Below are positions 19,502-30,478 of a stretch of 64,000 nucleotides of DNA, piece after piece. Below the pieces are notes generated by a model. That model was not told the DNA's origin, did not search any database, and saw only the letters and a program-made list of their open reading frames with translations. This DNA is from Enterobacter asburiae (GTDB lineage: Bacteria; Pseudomonadota; Gammaproteobacteria; Enterobacterales; Enterobacteriaceae). The stretch is taken from assembly GCF_021440515.1 (NCBI RefSeq), contig NZ_JAKCMV010000049.1, positions 94,465 to 158,464 on the forward strand, written 5' to 3'. The position numbers were made by a program, and so were the translations under genes. Positions within the stretch are counted from its first letter, which is position 1; the number at the start of each line of letters is the position of its first letter.

Positions 19502-20419
19502 CTAAACGCTAACCTGGGCGAAATCTTCCGCCAGCTCGCAGCTGGCGAACACCTCGCGGCACTCTGCCAGCAGGCGGGCGCAGCCTGCGGCGTCGTAGCG
19601 CGAGCTGACGTGGGTGATGATTAACTTACCGGCGTTTGCGTCACGGGCGAGCTGCGCCGCCTGACGCGTGGAGCTGTGGCCCCGGCCGTTGGCTTTCTCT
19701 TCCATTGCCGCTTCAAGCGTGGCTTCATGCACCATCACGTCTACCCCTTGGGCCAGGCGCATCGCACCGACGCACGGTGAGGTATCCCCGAAGATCGCGA
19801 GCGTCTTGCCCGGCTGCGGGGCGGAAAGATAGCGCTGCCCGTTAATCTCGCGCCCGTCTTCCAGCGTCACGGTATCGCCCTGTTTCAGGCGCTGGAACAG
19901 CGGCCCCGGCTTCACGCCGTCGGCAATCAGCGCGGCGGCGTCGAGCGCGCCGGGTTTATCGTGCGCTTCAATCCGATATCCGTAGCACTCCAGCGGATGC
20001 GCGAGCGGGTGGGCGCTGACCCTGAAGTCGCCGTCATCAAACAGCTCGCCTTCGGTTATCTCTACCACCTTAAGAGGGAAGTCGGTCCAGGAGCCGCTCA
20101 GGCGCAGCGTGGTTTCAACGAACTCCGCTATACCTGCTGGCCCGTAAATCGTCAGCGGATTAGGGTTTCCGGCCATCGAGCGGCTGCACAGCAGGCCGGG
20201 GAGGCCAAACAGATGATCGCCGTGCAGGTGGGTAATAAAGATTTTATCCAGCTTGCCCGGATGGTACGCGGTGCGTAAAAGCTGGTGCTGCGTGCCTTCG
20301 CCGCAGTCAAACAGCCAAAGCCCGCTGCGGGTCGGTTGCTGCAAATCCAGCAGAATTGCCGTCACATTTCGTGAGCGGGTTGGCACGCCCGCAGAAGTAC
20401 CAAGAAAAATCAGTTCCAT
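19502..20419 (-). CDS. rbn: Ribonuclease BN / tRNase Z (Rbn, ElaC)
   Basis: This 305-residue metallo-beta-lactamase-fold nuclease equals E. coli Rbn in length. The zinc motif HLHGDH is at residues 64-69; further ligand regions are FGDTSPC and ITHVSSRY. It processes tRNA 3' ends and has exo- and endonuclease activity in the cytoplasm. It is divergent from elaA (72-base gap) and lies upstream of cheV on the same strand, but the FliA promoter next to its stop suggests separate control. Confidence 0.95.
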   Translation of the reverse strand: MELIFLGTSAGVPTRSRNVTAILLDLQQPTRSGLWLFDCGEGTQHQLLRTAYHPGKLDKIFITHLHGDHLFGLPGLLCSRSMAGNPNPLTIYGPAGIAEFVETTLRLSGSWTDFPLKVVEITEGELFDDGDFRVSAHPLAHPLECYGYRIEAHDKPGALDAAALIADGVKPGPLFQRLKQGDTVTLEDGREINGQRYLSAPQPGKTLAIFGDTSPCVGAMRLAQGVDVMVHEATLEAAMEEKANGRGHSSTRQAAQLARDANAGKLIITHVSSRYDAAGCARLLAECREVFASCELAEDFAQVSV

Positions 20420-20491
20420 AACGCAATCAGCCCTTTGCTGAACGGGAAGGTGTTTAGTATAACGTCATGAACCCCCAGGAAGGAGACAGAC

Positions 20492-20953
20492 ATGATCCAG
20501 TGGCAAGATTTACACCATAGCGAGCTGACCGTGAGTTCGCTTTACGCGCTGCTTAAACTGCGCTGTGAAGTATTCGTCGTCGAACAAACCTGCCCGTACC
20601 AGGATATCGACGGAGATGACCTGGTGGGGGAGAACCGCCACATCCTCGGCTGGAAAGATAACGAGCTGGTGGCGTATGCGAGGATTCTGAAAAGCGACGA
20701 CGAATTCGAGCCGGTTGCGATTGGTCGCGTCATCGTCAGCGGCAGCGCGCGCGGTGAAAAACTGGGCTACCGCCTGATGGAGCAAACCCTGGCGTCGTGC
20801 GAAAAACAGTGGACGGACAAGGCGTTATACCTGGGCGCGCAGGCGCATCTTCAGCCGTTTTATGCCCACTTCGGTTTTGCCCCGGTCACGGAGGTGTACG
20901 ACGAAGACGGCATTCCCCACATCGGGATGGCGCGGGAAGCGAAACAGGCGTAG
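20492..20953 (+). CDS. elaA: GNAT-family acetyltransferase ElaA
   Basis: This 153-residue GNAT-fold protein has the acetyl-CoA loop region IGRVIVSGSARGEKLGYRLM at about residues 77-96. The physiological substrate is not established. The ribosome site AGGAGACAG precedes the start. It is followed by elaB after 53 bases, the same order as in E. coli. Confidence 0.92.
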   Translation: MIQWQDLHHSELTVSSLYALLKLRCEVFVVEQTCPYQDIDGDDLVGENRHILGWKDNELVAYARILKSDDEFEPVAIGRVIVSGSARGEKLGYRLMEQTLASCEKQWTDKALYLGAQAHLQPFYAHFGFAPVTEVYDEDGIPHIGMAREAKQA

Positions 20954-21006
20954 TGGCACGTCGTTGTCTATAGTTATCGGACTGATGCAAAAACATGGAG
21001 ATAAAT

Positions 21007-21312
21007 ATGTCTTATCAATCCTGGGATACCCGTATCGATGACGACCTCGCTCTGCTGAGCGAAACGCTGGAAGAGGTATTACGCTCCTCCGGCGATCCTG
21101 CCGATCAGAAGTATATTGAGCTAAAAGCCCGCGCCGAGCAGGCGCTGCATGAGGTCAAAAACCGCGTCAGCCACGCGTCTGACAACTACTACTACCGCGC
21201 CAAGCAGGCGGTTTATCGTGCCGATGACTACGTGCATGAAAAACCGTGGCAGGGTATCGGTGTCGGCGCCGCGGTCGGTCTGGTATTTGGGCTGCTGTTA
21301 GCCCGTCGTTAA
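21007..21312 (+). CDS. elaB: Tail-anchored, ribosome-associated inner-membrane protein ElaB
   Basis: This 101-residue DUF883-type protein belongs with YqjD and YgaM. It has a charged helical N-terminal part (about 1-75), then one C-terminal membrane helix rich in glycine, GIGVGAAVGLVFGLLLARR. In E. coli ElaB is RpoS-dependent and associates with ribosomes and the inner membrane. ATG at 21007 (MSYQSWDTRIDDD) matches the family length and has GGAG six bases upstream; the in-frame ATG at 20995 lacks a ribosome site. Confidence 0.93.
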   Translation: MSYQSWDTRIDDDLALLSETLEEVLRSSGDPADQKYIELKARAEQALHEVKNRVSHASDNYYYRAKQAVYRADDYVHEKPWQGIGVGAAVGLVFGLLLARR

Positions 21313-21345
21313 TCGTTGCTCAACGGTTAACCACTCCCTAAACGT

Positions 21346-21380
21346 GGGTACTGCTTTTTAGGAGCAGTACCCCGTATAAT
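21346..21380 (+). promoter_or_regulatory. menF promoter region with a perfect inverted repeat
   Basis: GGGTACTGCT (21346-21355) and AGCAGTACCC (21363-21372) form a perfect 10-bp inverted repeat with a 7-base spacer and no T-run. A consensus TATAAT (21375-21380) begins two bases later, so the repeat occupies the -35 region. It may be an operator for menF or a leftover elaB 3' hairpin. Confidence 0.6.
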
Positions 21381-21407
21381 GCGAGGTTTTAACAGGGAGA
21401 GGCTCGC

Positions 21408-22703
21408 GTGCAATCACTATTCCTCGCGCTGGAACGTCTTCGTACCCAGCTTGCACAACCATTACCGGCAGCGCCCGGCCTGCGTCATGTCGATGTCTCT
21501 TTCCCGTTAAACGATGCCTTCGATCCCCTTGCCTGGCTTGGCGCCCAGGTCTGTTATCCCCAATTCTACTGGCAGCAGCGTAACGGCGATGAAGAACTGG
21601 CCGCGCTGGGTGCGGTTGTTCATTTCTCAACGCCTGGGGCCGCCACGCGGTTTTTAAACGCTCAGGATGCGCCCGCCTCGACCCGTATCTGCGGTCTTAA
21701 CGCGTTTAACCCGGAGCAGGGCAACCTGTTCCTGCCGCGCCTGCTCTGGCTGCGCAACGGCGGTATCGCCACGCTGCGCCTTCAGCTCTGGAGTGATTCT
21801 TCCCTTCAGGACGACGCGCATCGGGCGCTGGAATTTATACAGCAGCTGAACGACTCACGACCGATCGCCAGGCTGTCGGTGCAGATCCAGAGCGAAACCC
21901 ACCACCCGGACCGCCTCGAATGGCTGCGCCTTGTGCGCCTGGCAACGGACACCATCGCCCGCGGGGAGTTTGACAAAGTGGTGCTCGCCCGGGCAACGGA
22001 TGTGCAGTTTACCCGTCCGGTGGATGCCATCGCGTTGATGGCCGCCAGCCGGGCGCTCAATTTACGCTGCTATCACTTCTGCATGGTCTTTGACGCTAAC
22101 AACGCGTTTTTAGGCTCTTCTCCCGAGCGCCTGTGGCGACGCCGGGGCGATCTTCTGCGCACCGAGGCGCTGGCCGGGACGGTCGCCAGCCACGCCGACG
22201 ATAAACAGGCGCAGCGCCTGGGCGAGTGGCTGATGAATGACGATAAAAATCAGCGGGAAAATATGCTGGTGGTAGAGGATATCTGCCAGCGTCTGCAACG
22301 CCACACCCAGACCCTGGAGGTGCTGCCCGCGCAGATTGTTCGTCTGCGTAAGGTGCAGCATCTGCGTCGCTGCATCTGGACGACGCTAAAACAGCCCGAC
22401 GACGAGCAGTGCCTGCATATCCTACAGCCCACCGCAGCGGTGGCGGGTTTACCGCGTCAGGCCGCCCGGGCGTTTATCCATAAGAATGAGCCGTTCGATC
22501 GCGAGTGGTATGCCGGCTCGGTCGGATATCTGTCGCGTGAGCAGAGCGAGTTCTGCGTGGCGCTGCGCTCGGCGCGCGTGCAAAACGCTTGCCTGAGGCT
22601 CTACGCCGGGGCCGGGATTGTCAGCGGCTCTGACCCGGAGCAGGAGTGGCTGGAGATAGAAAACAAAGCCGCCGGACTGCGCTCTCTCCTCCTTAGGGAT
22701 TAA
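21408..22703 (+). CDS. menF: Isochorismate synthase MenF
   Basis: MenF converts chorismate to isochorismate, the first step of menaquinone synthesis. Its 431 residues match E. coli. The C-terminal chorismate-utilising domain (about 170-431) shows the general-base region FDKVVLARA, the acid/magnesium region SPERLWRR...RTEALAGT and [16 protein letters not shown]. The start is GTG at 21408 after a strong GGGAGAGG. Unlike the rest of the men cluster, it is separated from menD by 88 bases. Confidence 0.96.
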   Translation: MQSLFLALERLRTQLAQPLPAAPGLRHVDVSFPLNDAFDPLAWLGAQVCYPQFYWQQRNGDEELAALGAVVHFSTPGAATRFLNAQDAPASTRICGLNAFNPEQGNLFLPRLLWLRNGGIATLRLQLWSDSSLQDDAHRALEFIQQLNDSRPIARLSVQIQSETHHPDRLEWLRLVRLATDTIARGEFDKVVLARATDVQFTRPVDAIALMAASRALNLRCYHFCMVFDANNAFLGSSPERLWRRRGDLLRTEALAGTVASHADDKQAQRLGEWLMNDDKNQRENMLVVEDICQRLQRHTQTLEVLPAQIVRLRKVQHLRRCIWTTLKQPDDEQCLHILQPTAAVAGLPRQAARAFIHKNEPFDREWYAGSVGYLSREQSEFCVALRSARVQNACLRLYAGAGIVSGSDPEQEWLEIENKAAGLRSLLLRD

Positions 22704-22791
22704 TACTGAGTCGCGCATTCCCGATTCATATCAAAATCTCATCTTTTTCTATTATTTATACTGTGTCGCAATATTGATACCGGACAATCTC

Positions 22792-24462
22792 ATGTCAGTA
22801 AGTTCTTTTAACCGACGCTGGGCGACGGTGATCCTTGAAGCCCTGACCCGCCACGGCGTCAGGCACGTGTGTATTGCACCCGGCTCTCGCTCCACGCCGC
22901 TCACCCTGGCGGCGGCTGAAAACCGGTCGTTTATTCATCACACCCATTTCGATGAACGCGGTTTAGGCCATCTGGCGCTCGGGCTGGCAAAGGTCAGCAA
23001 AGAGCCCGTGGCGGTGATTGTCACGTCCGGTACGGCGGTGGCGAACCTCTATCCGGCGATTATTGAAGCCGGACTCACCGGGGAAAAACTGATCCTGCTG
23101 ACGGCAGACCGCCCGCCGGAGCTTATCGACTGCGGCGCGAATCAGGCGATCCGCCAGCCGGGCATCTTCGCTTCCCATCCTTCTCAAACCATTTCTCTGC
23201 CGCGCCCGACGCAGGACATCCCCGCAAGCTGGCTGGTATCGACCCTCGATCACGCGATGGGCACGCTTCGAAGCGGGGCGCTGCACGTCAACTGCCCGTT
23301 TGCCGAGCCGCTGTATGGCGAGCTGGACGACACCGGGCTGGCGTGGCAGCAAACCCTGGGCGACTGGTGGAACAGCGAAAAAACCTGGCTGCGTGAACAG
23401 ACGCATCTGGAAAGCGCAAAGCAGCGCGACTGGTTCTTCTGGCGTCAGAAGCGCGGCGTGGTGCTGGCCGGGCGCATGAGCGCCGCCGAGGGCAAGCTGG
23501 TGGCGGAGTGGGCGAATACCCTCGGCTGGCCGCTGATTGGCGACGTGCTGTCGCAAACCGGGCAGCCGCTGCCGTGCGCCGATCTGTGGCTTGGCAACGC
23601 GAAGGCGGTTACCGAGCTGGCGCAGGCGCAGATCGTGGTGCAGATTGGCGCAAGCCTGACCGGAAAACGCCTCCTGCAATGGCAGGCTACCTGCACGCCG
23701 GAAGAGTACTGGCTGGTGGATCCGCTCGAAGGACGCCTCGACCCGGCGCACCATCGCGGCCGCCGTCTGGTGAACGACGTTGGCGCCTGGCTTGCGCTGC
23801 ATCCCGCCGAAAAACGCAAGCCCTGGGCGGTAGAGATCCCCGAGCTGTCGCGTCAGGCGTGGGAGCTTACCCAACAGCAGTGCGAAAGTTTTAGCGAGGC
23901 CGGGCTGGCCCACCGCATTCGTCAGTACCTGCCCGAGCAGGGGCAGCTCTTTGTCGGCAACAGCCTCGTGGTGCGCCTGATTGACGCCTTTTCCCGGCTG
24001 CCTGCCGGATATCCGGTCTACAGCAACCGCGGCGCGAGCGGCATCGACGGGCTAATTTCAACCGCGGCGGGGGTGCAGCGCGCCAGCGCGAAATCGACGC
24101 TGGCGATCGTCGGCGATCTCTCCGCGCTTTACGATCTCAACGCGCTGGCGCTGCTGCGTCAGGCCTCCGCGCCGTTCGTGCTGATTGTGGTCAATAACAA
24201 CGGCGGGCAGATTTTCTCCCTGCTGCCGACGCCGCAGAGCGAACGCGAGCAGTTCTATCTGATGCCGCAAAACGTGCAGTTTGAGCACGCGGCGGCGATG
24301 TTCAGCCTCACATACCATCGCCCGGACAGCTGGGCCGACCTGGAAACGGCGCTAAGTACAGCCTGGCGACAGCCGGGCGCGACGCTGATTGAGCTGGTGG
24401 TGAACGACTCCGACGGCGCGCAGAAGCTGCAACATCTGCTGGCGCAGGTAAGCCACCTGTGA
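22792..24462 (+). CDS. menD: SEPHCHC synthase MenD (ThDP enzyme)
   Basis: MenD couples isochorismate with 2-oxoglutarate using thiamine diphosphate. Its 556 residues match E. coli. The cofactor-activating glutamate is E55 in HFDERGLGH, and the ThDP/magnesium motif is [18 protein letters not shown]...[12 protein letters not shown] at 22792 ([10 protein letters not shown]) is chosen by homology; TTG at 22774 in the same frame is a weaker alternative. The last bases overlap the menH start. Confidence 0.96.
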   Translation: MSVSSFNRRWATVILEALTRHGVRHVCIAPGSRSTPLTLAAAENRSFIHHTHFDERGLGHLALGLAKVSKEPVAVIVTSGTAVANLYPAIIEAGLTGEKLILLTADRPPELIDCGANQAIRQPGIFASHPSQTISLPRPTQDIPASWLVSTLDHAMGTLRSGALHVNCPFAEPLYGELDDTGLAWQQTLGDWWNSEKTWLREQTHLESAKQRDWFFWRQKRGVVLAGRMSAAEGKLVAEWANTLGWPLIGDVLSQTGQPLPCADLWLGNAKAVTELAQAQIVVQIGASLTGKRLLQWQATCTPEEYWLVDPLEGRLDPAHHRGRRLVNDVGAWLALHPAEKRKPWAVEIPELSRQAWELTQQQCESFSEAGLAHRIRQYLPEQGQLFVGNSLVVRLIDAFSRLPAGYPVYSNRGASGIDGLISTAAGVQRASAKSTLAIVGDLSALYDLNALALLRQASAPFVLIVVNNNGGQIFSLLPTPQSEREQFYLMPQNVQFEHAAAMFSLTYHRPDSWADLETALSTAWRQPGATLIELVVNDSDGAQKLQHLLAQVSHL

Positions 24463-25235
24463 TCCTCTCAGGCGTGCAGCAGGCCGGAAAGCCAGGCATG
24501 CCCTGGCTGGTCTTTTTGCACGGTTTTTCCGGCGATTGCCGCGAATGGCAGACGGTCGGGGCGGCGCTCAGCGACTATCCCCGGCTGTATCTCGACCTGC
24601 CCGGACACGGCGCTTCCGCGTCGATCGACGTGGCGGATTTCCACGCGGTCAACGCGCTGCTCGACAAAACGCTGCTTAGTTACAACATACTCAACTACTG
24701 GCTGGTGGGGTACTCCCTCGGCGGCCGCATTGCGATGTTCCACGCCTGCCAGCGCCCGACGGGGCTGTGCGGGTTAATTGTCGAAGGGGGACATCCCGGA
24801 CTGCAAACTACCGCCGGGCGCGACGCGCGTCGTCAGTCCGACTGGCGCTGGAGCGAGCGTTTTCGCCATCAGCCGCTGGAAGAAGTCTTTGCCGACTGGT
24901 ACCAGCAGCCCGTTTTTGCCTCCCTGACCGACGCCCAGCGCCGTGAGCTGATTGCCCTGCGCAGCCAGAATAGCGGCGCGCGTCTGGCCGATATGCTGGA
25001 GGCCACCTCGCTTGCGGTGCAGCCCGATCTGCGGGCAGACCTTCGCGCAAGCCCAATCCCTTTTTACTATTTATACGGTGAACGTGATGACAAGTTCGCA
25101 GCCATTGCCCGCGAACTTCATGCCGATTGCCATGCGATCCCTCATGCCGGACACAACGCCCACCGGGAAAACCCGGCTGCGGTGGCGGCGAGTCTGGCAC
25201 AGATACTGCGTCTTCGAACTAAGGACACTCTATGA
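24459..25235 (+). CDS. menH: SHCHC synthase MenH (alpha/beta hydrolase fold)
   Basis: MenH eliminates pyruvate from SEPHCHC to give SHCHC. The catalytic serine is S86 in GYSLGG, the aspartate is in YGERDDKF and the histidine in AGHNAHREN. Length is 258 against 252 in E. coli, with a slightly longer C-terminus. The start is GTG at 24459, which overlaps the menD stop (GTGA). The end overlaps menB (ATGA). Confidence 0.95.
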   Translation: MILSGVQQAGKPGMPWLVFLHGFSGDCREWQTVGAALSDYPRLYLDLPGHGASASIDVADFHAVNALLDKTLLSYNILNYWLVGYSLGGRIAMFHACQRPTGLCGLIVEGGHPGLQTTAGRDARRQSDWRWSERFRHQPLEEVFADWYQQPVFASLTDAQRRELIALRSQNSGARLADMLEATSLAVQPDLRADLRASPIPFYYLYGERDDKFAAIARELHADCHAIPHAGHNAHRENPAAVAASLAQILRLRTKDTL

Positions 25236-26089
25236 TCTATCCTGATGAAAACATGCTTTACGCGCCGGTTGAATGGCAGGACTGCTCCGAAGGTTACACG
25301 GACATTCGCTACCACAAGTCCACCGACGGCATTGCCAAAATCACCATCAACCGCCCTCAGGTGCGTAACGCGTTCCGCCCGTTAACCGTCAAAGAGATGA
25401 TCCAGGCGCTGGCGGATGCGCGCTATGACGACAACATCGGCGTGATTGTGCTGACCGGCGAAGGCGAGAAAGCGTTCTGCTCCGGCGGCGATCAGAAAGT
25501 GCGCGGCGACTACGGCGGATACCAGGATGACGCGGGTACGCATCACCTGAACGTGCTCGATTTTCAGCGCCAGATCCGCACCTGTCCAAAACCGGTGGTA
25601 GCGATGGTGGCAGGCTATTCCATCGGCGGCGGCCACGTTCTGCACATGATGTGCGATCTGACCATCGCGGCGGAAAACGCCATCTTCGGCCAGACCGGCC
25701 CGAAAGTCGGCTCCTTCGACGGCGGCTGGGGCGCATCCTACATGGCGCGCATCGTCGGGCAGAAGAAAGCCCGCGAAATCTGGTTCCTGTGCCGTCAGTA
25801 CAACGCCCAGGAAGCGCTGGACATGGGGCTGGTCAACACCGTGGTGCCGATTGCCGATCTTGAAAAAGAGACCGTGCGCTGGTGTCGCGAAATGCTGCAA
25901 AACAGCCCGATGGCGCTGCGCTGCCTGAAAGCCGCCCTGAACGCCGACTGCGACGGTCAGGCGGGTCTCCAGGAGCTGGCCGGTAACGCCACCATGCTGT
26001 TCTACATGACCGAAGAGGGTCAGGAAGGACGCAACGCGTTTAACGAAAAACGCCAGCCGGACTTCAGCAAATACAAACGGAACCCGTAA
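25232..26089 (+). CDS. menB: 1,4-dihydroxy-2-naphthoyl-CoA synthase MenB
   Basis: This crotonase-fold enzyme closes the naphthoquinone ring. Its 285 residues equal E. coli. Conserved regions are [27 protein letters not shown] (CoA and oxyanion region), [16 protein letters not shown] and [13 protein letters not shown]. It has ATGA overlap with menH, and the menC start overlaps its TAA (TAATG). Confidence 0.97.
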   Translation: MIYPDENMLYAPVEWQDCSEGYTDIRYHKSTDGIAKITINRPQVRNAFRPLTVKEMIQALADARYDDNIGVIVLTGEGEKAFCSGGDQKVRGDYGGYQDDAGTHHLNVLDFQRQIRTCPKPVVAMVAGYSIGGGHVLHMMCDLTIAAENAIFGQTGPKVGSFDGGWGASYMARIVGQKKAREIWFLCRQYNAQEALDMGLVNTVVPIADLEKETVRWCREMLQNSPMALRCLKAALNADCDGQAGLQELAGNATMLFYMTEEGQEGRNAFNEKRQPDFSKYKRNP

Positions 26090-27054
26090 TGCGCCGCGCC
26101 CAGGTTTACCGCTGGCAGATACCGATGGACGCGGGCGTGGTACTGCGCGAGCGGCGGTTAAAAACCCGCGACGGACTGTTTGTCCATCTGCAACGGGGCG
26201 AGGGTGAAGGCTGGGGCGAAATCTCGCCCCTCCCGGGCTTTAGCCTGGAGTCGCTCGATGACGCGCAGGCTGCGCTACTGGCCTGGGCGAGCGCGTGGCG
26301 CGACGGCGCCAATCCCGCGCTGCCGGACGTTCCCTCTGTCGCCTTCGGCATTAGCTGTGCGCTGGCGGAGCTTGACGGCACGCTGCCCGCCGACGCCAAC
26401 ACCCGCACGGCGCCGCTCTGCACCGGCGATCCGGATGAACTCTTCGCGCTGCTCTCCGCGATGCCGGGCGAGAAGGTCGCCAAAATCAAGGTCGGCCTGT
26501 ACGAAGCCGTTCGCGACGGCATGGTGGCGAACCTGCTGCTGGAGGCGATCCCGGATCTGCATCTTCGTCTGGACGCAAATCGCGCCTGGACGCCGCTCAG
26601 GGCGCAGCAGTTTGCCAAATACGTTAATCCCGCCTGGCGCAGCCGCATCGCCTTTATTGAAGAGCCGTGCAAAACCCGCGACGATTCCCGCGCGTTTGCC
26701 CGTGAAACCGGGATTGCCATCGCCTGGGATGAGAGCCTGCGCGAGGCCGATTTTGCCTTTGTCGCCGAGCCGGGCGTGAGCGCCGTGGTAATCAAGCCCA
26801 CCCTCACCGGAAGCCTTGAGAAGGTGCGCGGGCAGGTGGCGGCGGCGCACGCGGCGGGCATGACGGCGGTGATCAGCTCCTCGATTGAATCCAGCCTCGG
26901 CCTGACGCAGCTGGCGCGCATCGCCGCCTGGCTGACGCCGGACACGATACCCGGTCTGGACACGCTGAACCTGATGCAGGCGCAGCTTATCCGCGAATGG
27001 CCGCAGAGCACGCTGCCGTGCCTCGGCGTTGAGGCGCTGGAGCCGCTGCTATGA
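26089..27054 (+). CDS. menC: o-Succinylbenzoate synthase MenC
   Basis: This enolase-superfamily enzyme dehydrates SHCHC to o-succinylbenzoate. It has 321 residues against 320 in E. coli. The catalytic lysine lies in KIKVG, metal ligands in [13 protein letters not shown] and AWDESL, and the second lysine in VVIKPTLTG. The order B-C-E in the pathway cluster is as in E. coli. Its end overlaps menE by four bases. Confidence 0.95.
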   Translation: MRRAQVYRWQIPMDAGVVLRERRLKTRDGLFVHLQRGEGEGWGEISPLPGFSLESLDDAQAALLAWASAWRDGANPALPDVPSVAFGISCALAELDGTLPADANTRTAPLCTGDPDELFALLSAMPGEKVAKIKVGLYEAVRDGMVANLLLEAIPDLHLRLDANRAWTPLRAQQFAKYVNPAWRSRIAFIEEPCKTRDDSRAFARETGIAIAWDESLREADFAFVAEPGVSAVVIKPTLTGSLEKVRGQVAAAHAAGMTAVISSSIESSLGLTQLARIAAWLTPDTIPGLDTLNLMQAQLIREWPQSTLPCLGVEALEPLL

Positions 27055-28412
27055 GTTTTCCCGACTGGCCGTGGCGGCACTGGCGCGCGCAGTTTGCCGA
27101 CAAACCGGCGCTGCGCGTTGACGATCGGACCCTAAGCTGGGAAACCCTGTGCGGGGAAATCGACCGCCTCGCCACCGGGTTTTATCAGCAGGGGGTGAAA
27201 GAGGGCGATGGCGTAATGCTGCTGGCCCATAACCACCCGCAAACCCTGCTGACGTGGCTGGCGCTGCTGCAATGCGGCGCGCGCATTTTGCCCGTCAATC
27301 CCCAGCTGCCGCGCCCGCTGCTGGACGTGCTGATCCCGCAGATGACGCTGCGTTTCGCGCTGGTGCTGAACGGGGCGTTTGACGGGCTGCCGGCCCTGAC
27401 GATGGACGCCGTGCCCGGGCATCATGCGGCGTCGTGGCAGCCTGAACGGCTGGCCTCTATGACGCTCACCTCCGGCTCCACCGGGCTGCCGAAAGCGGCG
27501 GTGCATACCTGCGGCGCGCACCTTGCCAGCGCGCGAGGCGTGCTGTCGTTAATGCCCTACGGCGGCGATGACGACTGGCTGCTGTCGCTACCGCTCTTTC
27601 ATGTCTCCGGTCAGGGGATTTTATGGCGCTGGCTGCTGGCGGGCGCGCGCTTAACCGTGCGCGAAAAACAGCCCCTGGAGCAGGCGCTGCAAGGCTGTAC
27701 CCACGCCTCGCTGGTGCCGACCCAGCTCTGGCGGCTGCTCAATGGCGACAGCCCGATTGCGCTTAACGCGGTGCTGCTGGGCGGCGCGGCCATTCCCGTT
27801 GAGCTGACGCAACAGGCGCGCGAGCAGGGCGTGCGCACCTTCTGCGGCTACGGGCTAACCGAATTTGCCTCCACCGTCTGTGCCAAAGAGGCTGACGGCG
27901 AGGCGGACGTGGGCCGTGCGCTGCCGGGCAGGGAATTGCGGGTCGTGGACGGCGAAGTGTGGCTGCGCGCGCAGAGCATGGCGTCGGGCTACTGGCGGGA
28001 CGGCGCGCTCATTCCGCTGGTGAACGCGCAGGGCTGGTTTGCCACCCGCGATCGCGGCGAGCTGCACAACGGTCGCCTCACCGTTCTGGGGCGCATGGAT
28101 AACCTCTTTTTCAGCGGCGGAGAGGGCGTACAGCCTGAATCGCTGGAGCGGGTTATCGCTACTCATCCGCAGATTTCACAGGTGTTTGTCGTTCCGCTGG
28201 ATGACGCCGAGTTTGGTCAGCGCCCGGTGGCGGTGGTCGAGTGCGAGCCGGGAACGGACATTACCCAGTTCCCTGAGTGGGTTCGCGACAGGCTGGCGCG
28301 CTTTGAGCAGCCGGTTCACTGGCTGGTCCTGCCCGCAGAGCTTAAAAACGGCGGTATCAAAGTCTCGCGCAGGGCGCTACAGCAGTGGGTCAACGCCGCG
28401 CTCAAGCGTTAA
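27051..28412 (+). CDS. menE: o-Succinylbenzoate-CoA ligase MenE
   Basis: MenE activates o-succinylbenzoate with ATP and CoA. It has 453 residues against 451 in E. coli. The adenylate-forming family P-loop-like motif [12 protein letters not shown] is at about residues 140-151, with [10 protein letters not shown] and [18 protein letters not shown] in the expected order, and a C-terminal [10 protein letters not shown] with the catalytic lysine. It is the last gene of the cluster. No T-run terminator is seen after it, only a weak inverted repeat near 28420-28455. Confidence 0.95.
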   Translation: MSFPDWPWRHWRAQFADKPALRVDDRTLSWETLCGEIDRLATGFYQQGVKEGDGVMLLAHNHPQTLLTWLALLQCGARILPVNPQLPRPLLDVLIPQMTLRFALVLNGAFDGLPALTMDAVPGHHAASWQPERLASMTLTSGSTGLPKAAVHTCGAHLASARGVLSLMPYGGDDDWLLSLPLFHVSGQGILWRWLLAGARLTVREKQPLEQALQGCTHASLVPTQLWRLLNGDSPIALNAVLLGGAAIPVELTQQAREQGVRTFCGYGLTEFASTVCAKEADGEADVGRALPGRELRVVDGEVWLRAQSMASGYWRDGALIPLVNAQGWFATRDRGELHNGRLTVLGRMDNLFFSGGEGVQPESLERVIATHPQISQVFVVPLDDAEFGQRPVAVVECEPGTDITQFPEWVRDRLARFEQPVHWLVLPAELKNGGIKVSRRALQQWVNAALKR

Positions 28413-28545
28413 CGCGATTTTGCGTAAGTTTCATATCGTTACAAACTTATCGCCGCGGATACGCTCATAACGTTGATCCCTCGCAGTCTCAGGTTAAAAT
28501 CTCGCGGTTTTGGGACATCTCATAAAATTGTGCGGGATCACGACA

Positions 28546-29085
28546 ATGAAAAAAGTGGCATTACTGGGCTTAGGCCTGATGGTTGTATCTGCGGCGGCTA
28601 ACGCCATCAGCTTTAACGGCTCGGCGGGTCAGGATTACACCCATCTGGGCTTTGGCCTGGGTACGGACAGCGCAGGCCTGGCGATGACCGGCGGCTGGAC
28701 GCATAACGACGACGACGGCGATGCGGCGAGCCTGGGGCTCGGTTTTAACGTTCCTCTTGGCCCGTTCCTCGCCACCGTGGGTGGTAAAGGCATCTACACC
28801 AACCCGAACGACGGTGACGAAGGCTACGCGGCGGCAGTCGGCGGCGGCCTGCAATGGAAAATCGGCGACAGCTTTGCGCTGTTCGGCGAGTACTACTACT
28901 CCCCGGATTCCCTCTCCAGCGGTATCGACAGCTATGAAGAAGCCAACGCCGGCGCGCGCTGGACCATCATGCGTCCAATTACCATTGAAGCGGGCTATCG
29001 CTACCTGAACCTTGCCGGTAAAGACGGCAATCGCGACAACGCACTGGCCGACGGCCCGTACGTGGGTGTCAGCGCAGGTTTCTAA
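28546..29085 (+). CDS. yfaZ: YfaZ family outer-membrane beta-barrel protein
   Basis: This 179-residue protein has a signal peptide (MKKVALLGLGLMVVSAAANA, cleavage likely after residue 20) followed by amphipathic beta strands. It ends in phenylalanine (VSAGF), as expected for a small outer-membrane barrel. The family's role is not established. Start 28546 is chosen because it gives a clean signal peptide. In E. coli the nudI-ais-arn-pmrD block stands between menE and yfaZ; here only 133 bases do. Confidence 0.9.
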   Translation: MKKVALLGLGLMVVSAAANAISFNGSAGQDYTHLGFGLGTDSAGLAMTGGWTHNDDDGDAASLGLGFNVPLGPFLATVGGKGIYTNPNDGDEGYAAAVGGGLQWKIGDSFALFGEYYYSPDSLSSGIDSYEEANAGARWTIMRPITIEAGYRYLNLAGKDGNRDNALADGPYVGVSAGF

Positions 29086-29127
29086 TCTGCCCGGCGCGGC
29101 GTCCTGCCGCGCCAGTTTCTCTTTCTA

Positions 29128-29165
29128 CCCCCTCACCCCATCCCTCTCCCTCAAGGGAGAGGGGG
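29128..29165. repeat. Dispersed CCCTC/GAGGG palindrome, copy 1
   Basis: CCCCTCACCCCATCCCTCTC... with right arm GGGAGAGGGGG lies between yfaZ and yfaY. It is closely similar to the element at 37264-37296 and partly to that at 62664-62687. It lies at a gene end and can form a hairpin. Confidence 0.75.
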
Positions 29166-29245
29166 TTGTCAGTGCCCCCTTATTTTGTCCTCACCCCCCG
29201 CCTGATTGCGCTATAGTGTCTCCACCATACAAGCGGGAGAACACA

Positions 29246-30445
29246 ATGATAAACGTGGAGATGTTATCCACCGGCGACGAGGTGCTGCATGGTCAAATTA
29301 CCGATACCAATGCCGCCTGGCTGGCCGATTATTTCTTTGAGCAGGGATTGCCGTTAACCCGGCGCAATACCGTAGGCGACAACCTTGAGTCGCTGGTCAA
29401 CATTTTGCGCGAGCGCAGCGAACACGCGGACGTGCTGATCGTAAACGGCGGGCTTGGCCCCACCAGCGATGATTTAAGCGCGCTGGCTGCCGCAACCGCA
29501 AAAGGGGAAGGGCTGGTGCTGCACGAAGAGTGGCTCACGCAGATGGAGCGCTTTTTCAGAGATCGCGGTCGCGTGATGGCCCCAAGCAACCGCAAGCAGG
29601 CCGAAATCCCAGCCAGCGCCGAGCTGGTGGATAACCCGGTCGGCACCGCCTGCGGGTTTGCCCTCCAGCTTAACCGCTGCCTGATGTTCTTCACCCCCGG
29701 CGTTCCTTCTGAATTTAAAGTGATGGTTGAGCAGCAGATCGTGCCGCGCCTGCGCGCGCGTTTTACCCTGCCTGAACCACCGCTGTGCCTGCGCCTGACA
29801 ACCTTTGGTCGTTCCGAAAGCGACCTCGCCCAGAGCCTTGACCACCTGCAACTGCCGCCGGGCGTGTCGATGGGCTATCGCTCCTCGATGCCGATCATCG
29901 AACTCAAGCTGACCGGCCCGGCTACGCAGAAAGCCGCGATGCTGGCGCTGTGGCCCGAAGTGCAGCGCGTGGCGGGCGAAAGCCTGATTTTCGAGGGAAC
30001 CGAAGGGTTGCCTGCGCAGATCGTGCGCCAATTGCAGGCGCGTCAGCTGAGCCTCACCTTAAGCGAGCAGTTCACCGGCGGACTGCTGGCGTTACAGCTT
30101 TCCAGAGCCTGCGCGCCGCTGCTGGCAAGCGAAGTGGTGCCGTTCCAGCAGGAAACGCTGGCGCAGACGGCGCGCTGGGCCTCCGAGCGTCGGGTAAACC
30201 ATTTTGCCGGACTGGCCCTTGCCGTGGGGGGCGTGGATGATGAACATCTCAATTTCGCGCTTGCCACGCCGGAAGGCACCCACGCGCTGCGGGTGAAAAT
30301 GAGCATTACCCGCCACAGCGTGGCGGTGCGTCAGGAAGTGTGTGCCATGATGGCGCTCAACATGCTGCGCCGCTGGCTGAACGGTAAAGAAGTGGCCAGC
30401 GAGCACGGCTGGATCAACGTCGTCGAGTCGATGTTTATCGAATAA
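29246..30445 (+). CDS. yfaY: CinA-like protein YfaY
   Basis: This 399-residue protein has an N-terminal molybdopterin-binding-like domain (about 1-170: [42 protein letters not shown]) and a C-terminal CinA/PncC-like domain (about 250-395). In PncC the latter domain deamidates nicotinamide mononucleotide; in E. coli YfaY it is reported as divergent, and the activity here is unknown. ATG at 29246 follows GCGGGAGAA. The frame is open upstream, but through the dispersed repeat, so the longer form is unlikely. Confidence 0.9.
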   Translation: MINVEMLSTGDEVLHGQITDTNAAWLADYFFEQGLPLTRRNTVGDNLESLVNILRERSEHADVLIVNGGLGPTSDDLSALAAATAKGEGLVLHEEWLTQMERFFRDRGRVMAPSNRKQAEIPASAELVDNPVGTACGFALQLNRCLMFFTPGVPSEFKVMVEQQIVPRLRARFTLPEPPLCLRLTTFGRSESDLAQSLDHLQLPPGVSMGYRSSMPIIELKLTGPATQKAAMLALWPEVQRVAGESLIFEGTEGLPAQIVRQLQARQLSLTLSEQFTGGLLALQLSRACAPLLASEVVPFQQETLAQTARWASERRVNHFAGLALAVGGVDDEHLNFALATPEGTHALRVKMSITRHSVAVRQEVCAMMALNMLRRWLNGKEVASEHGWINVVESMFIE

Positions 30446-30478
30446 GACGTCGCCGGGGCGCTTCTGCCCCGGCAGGTT

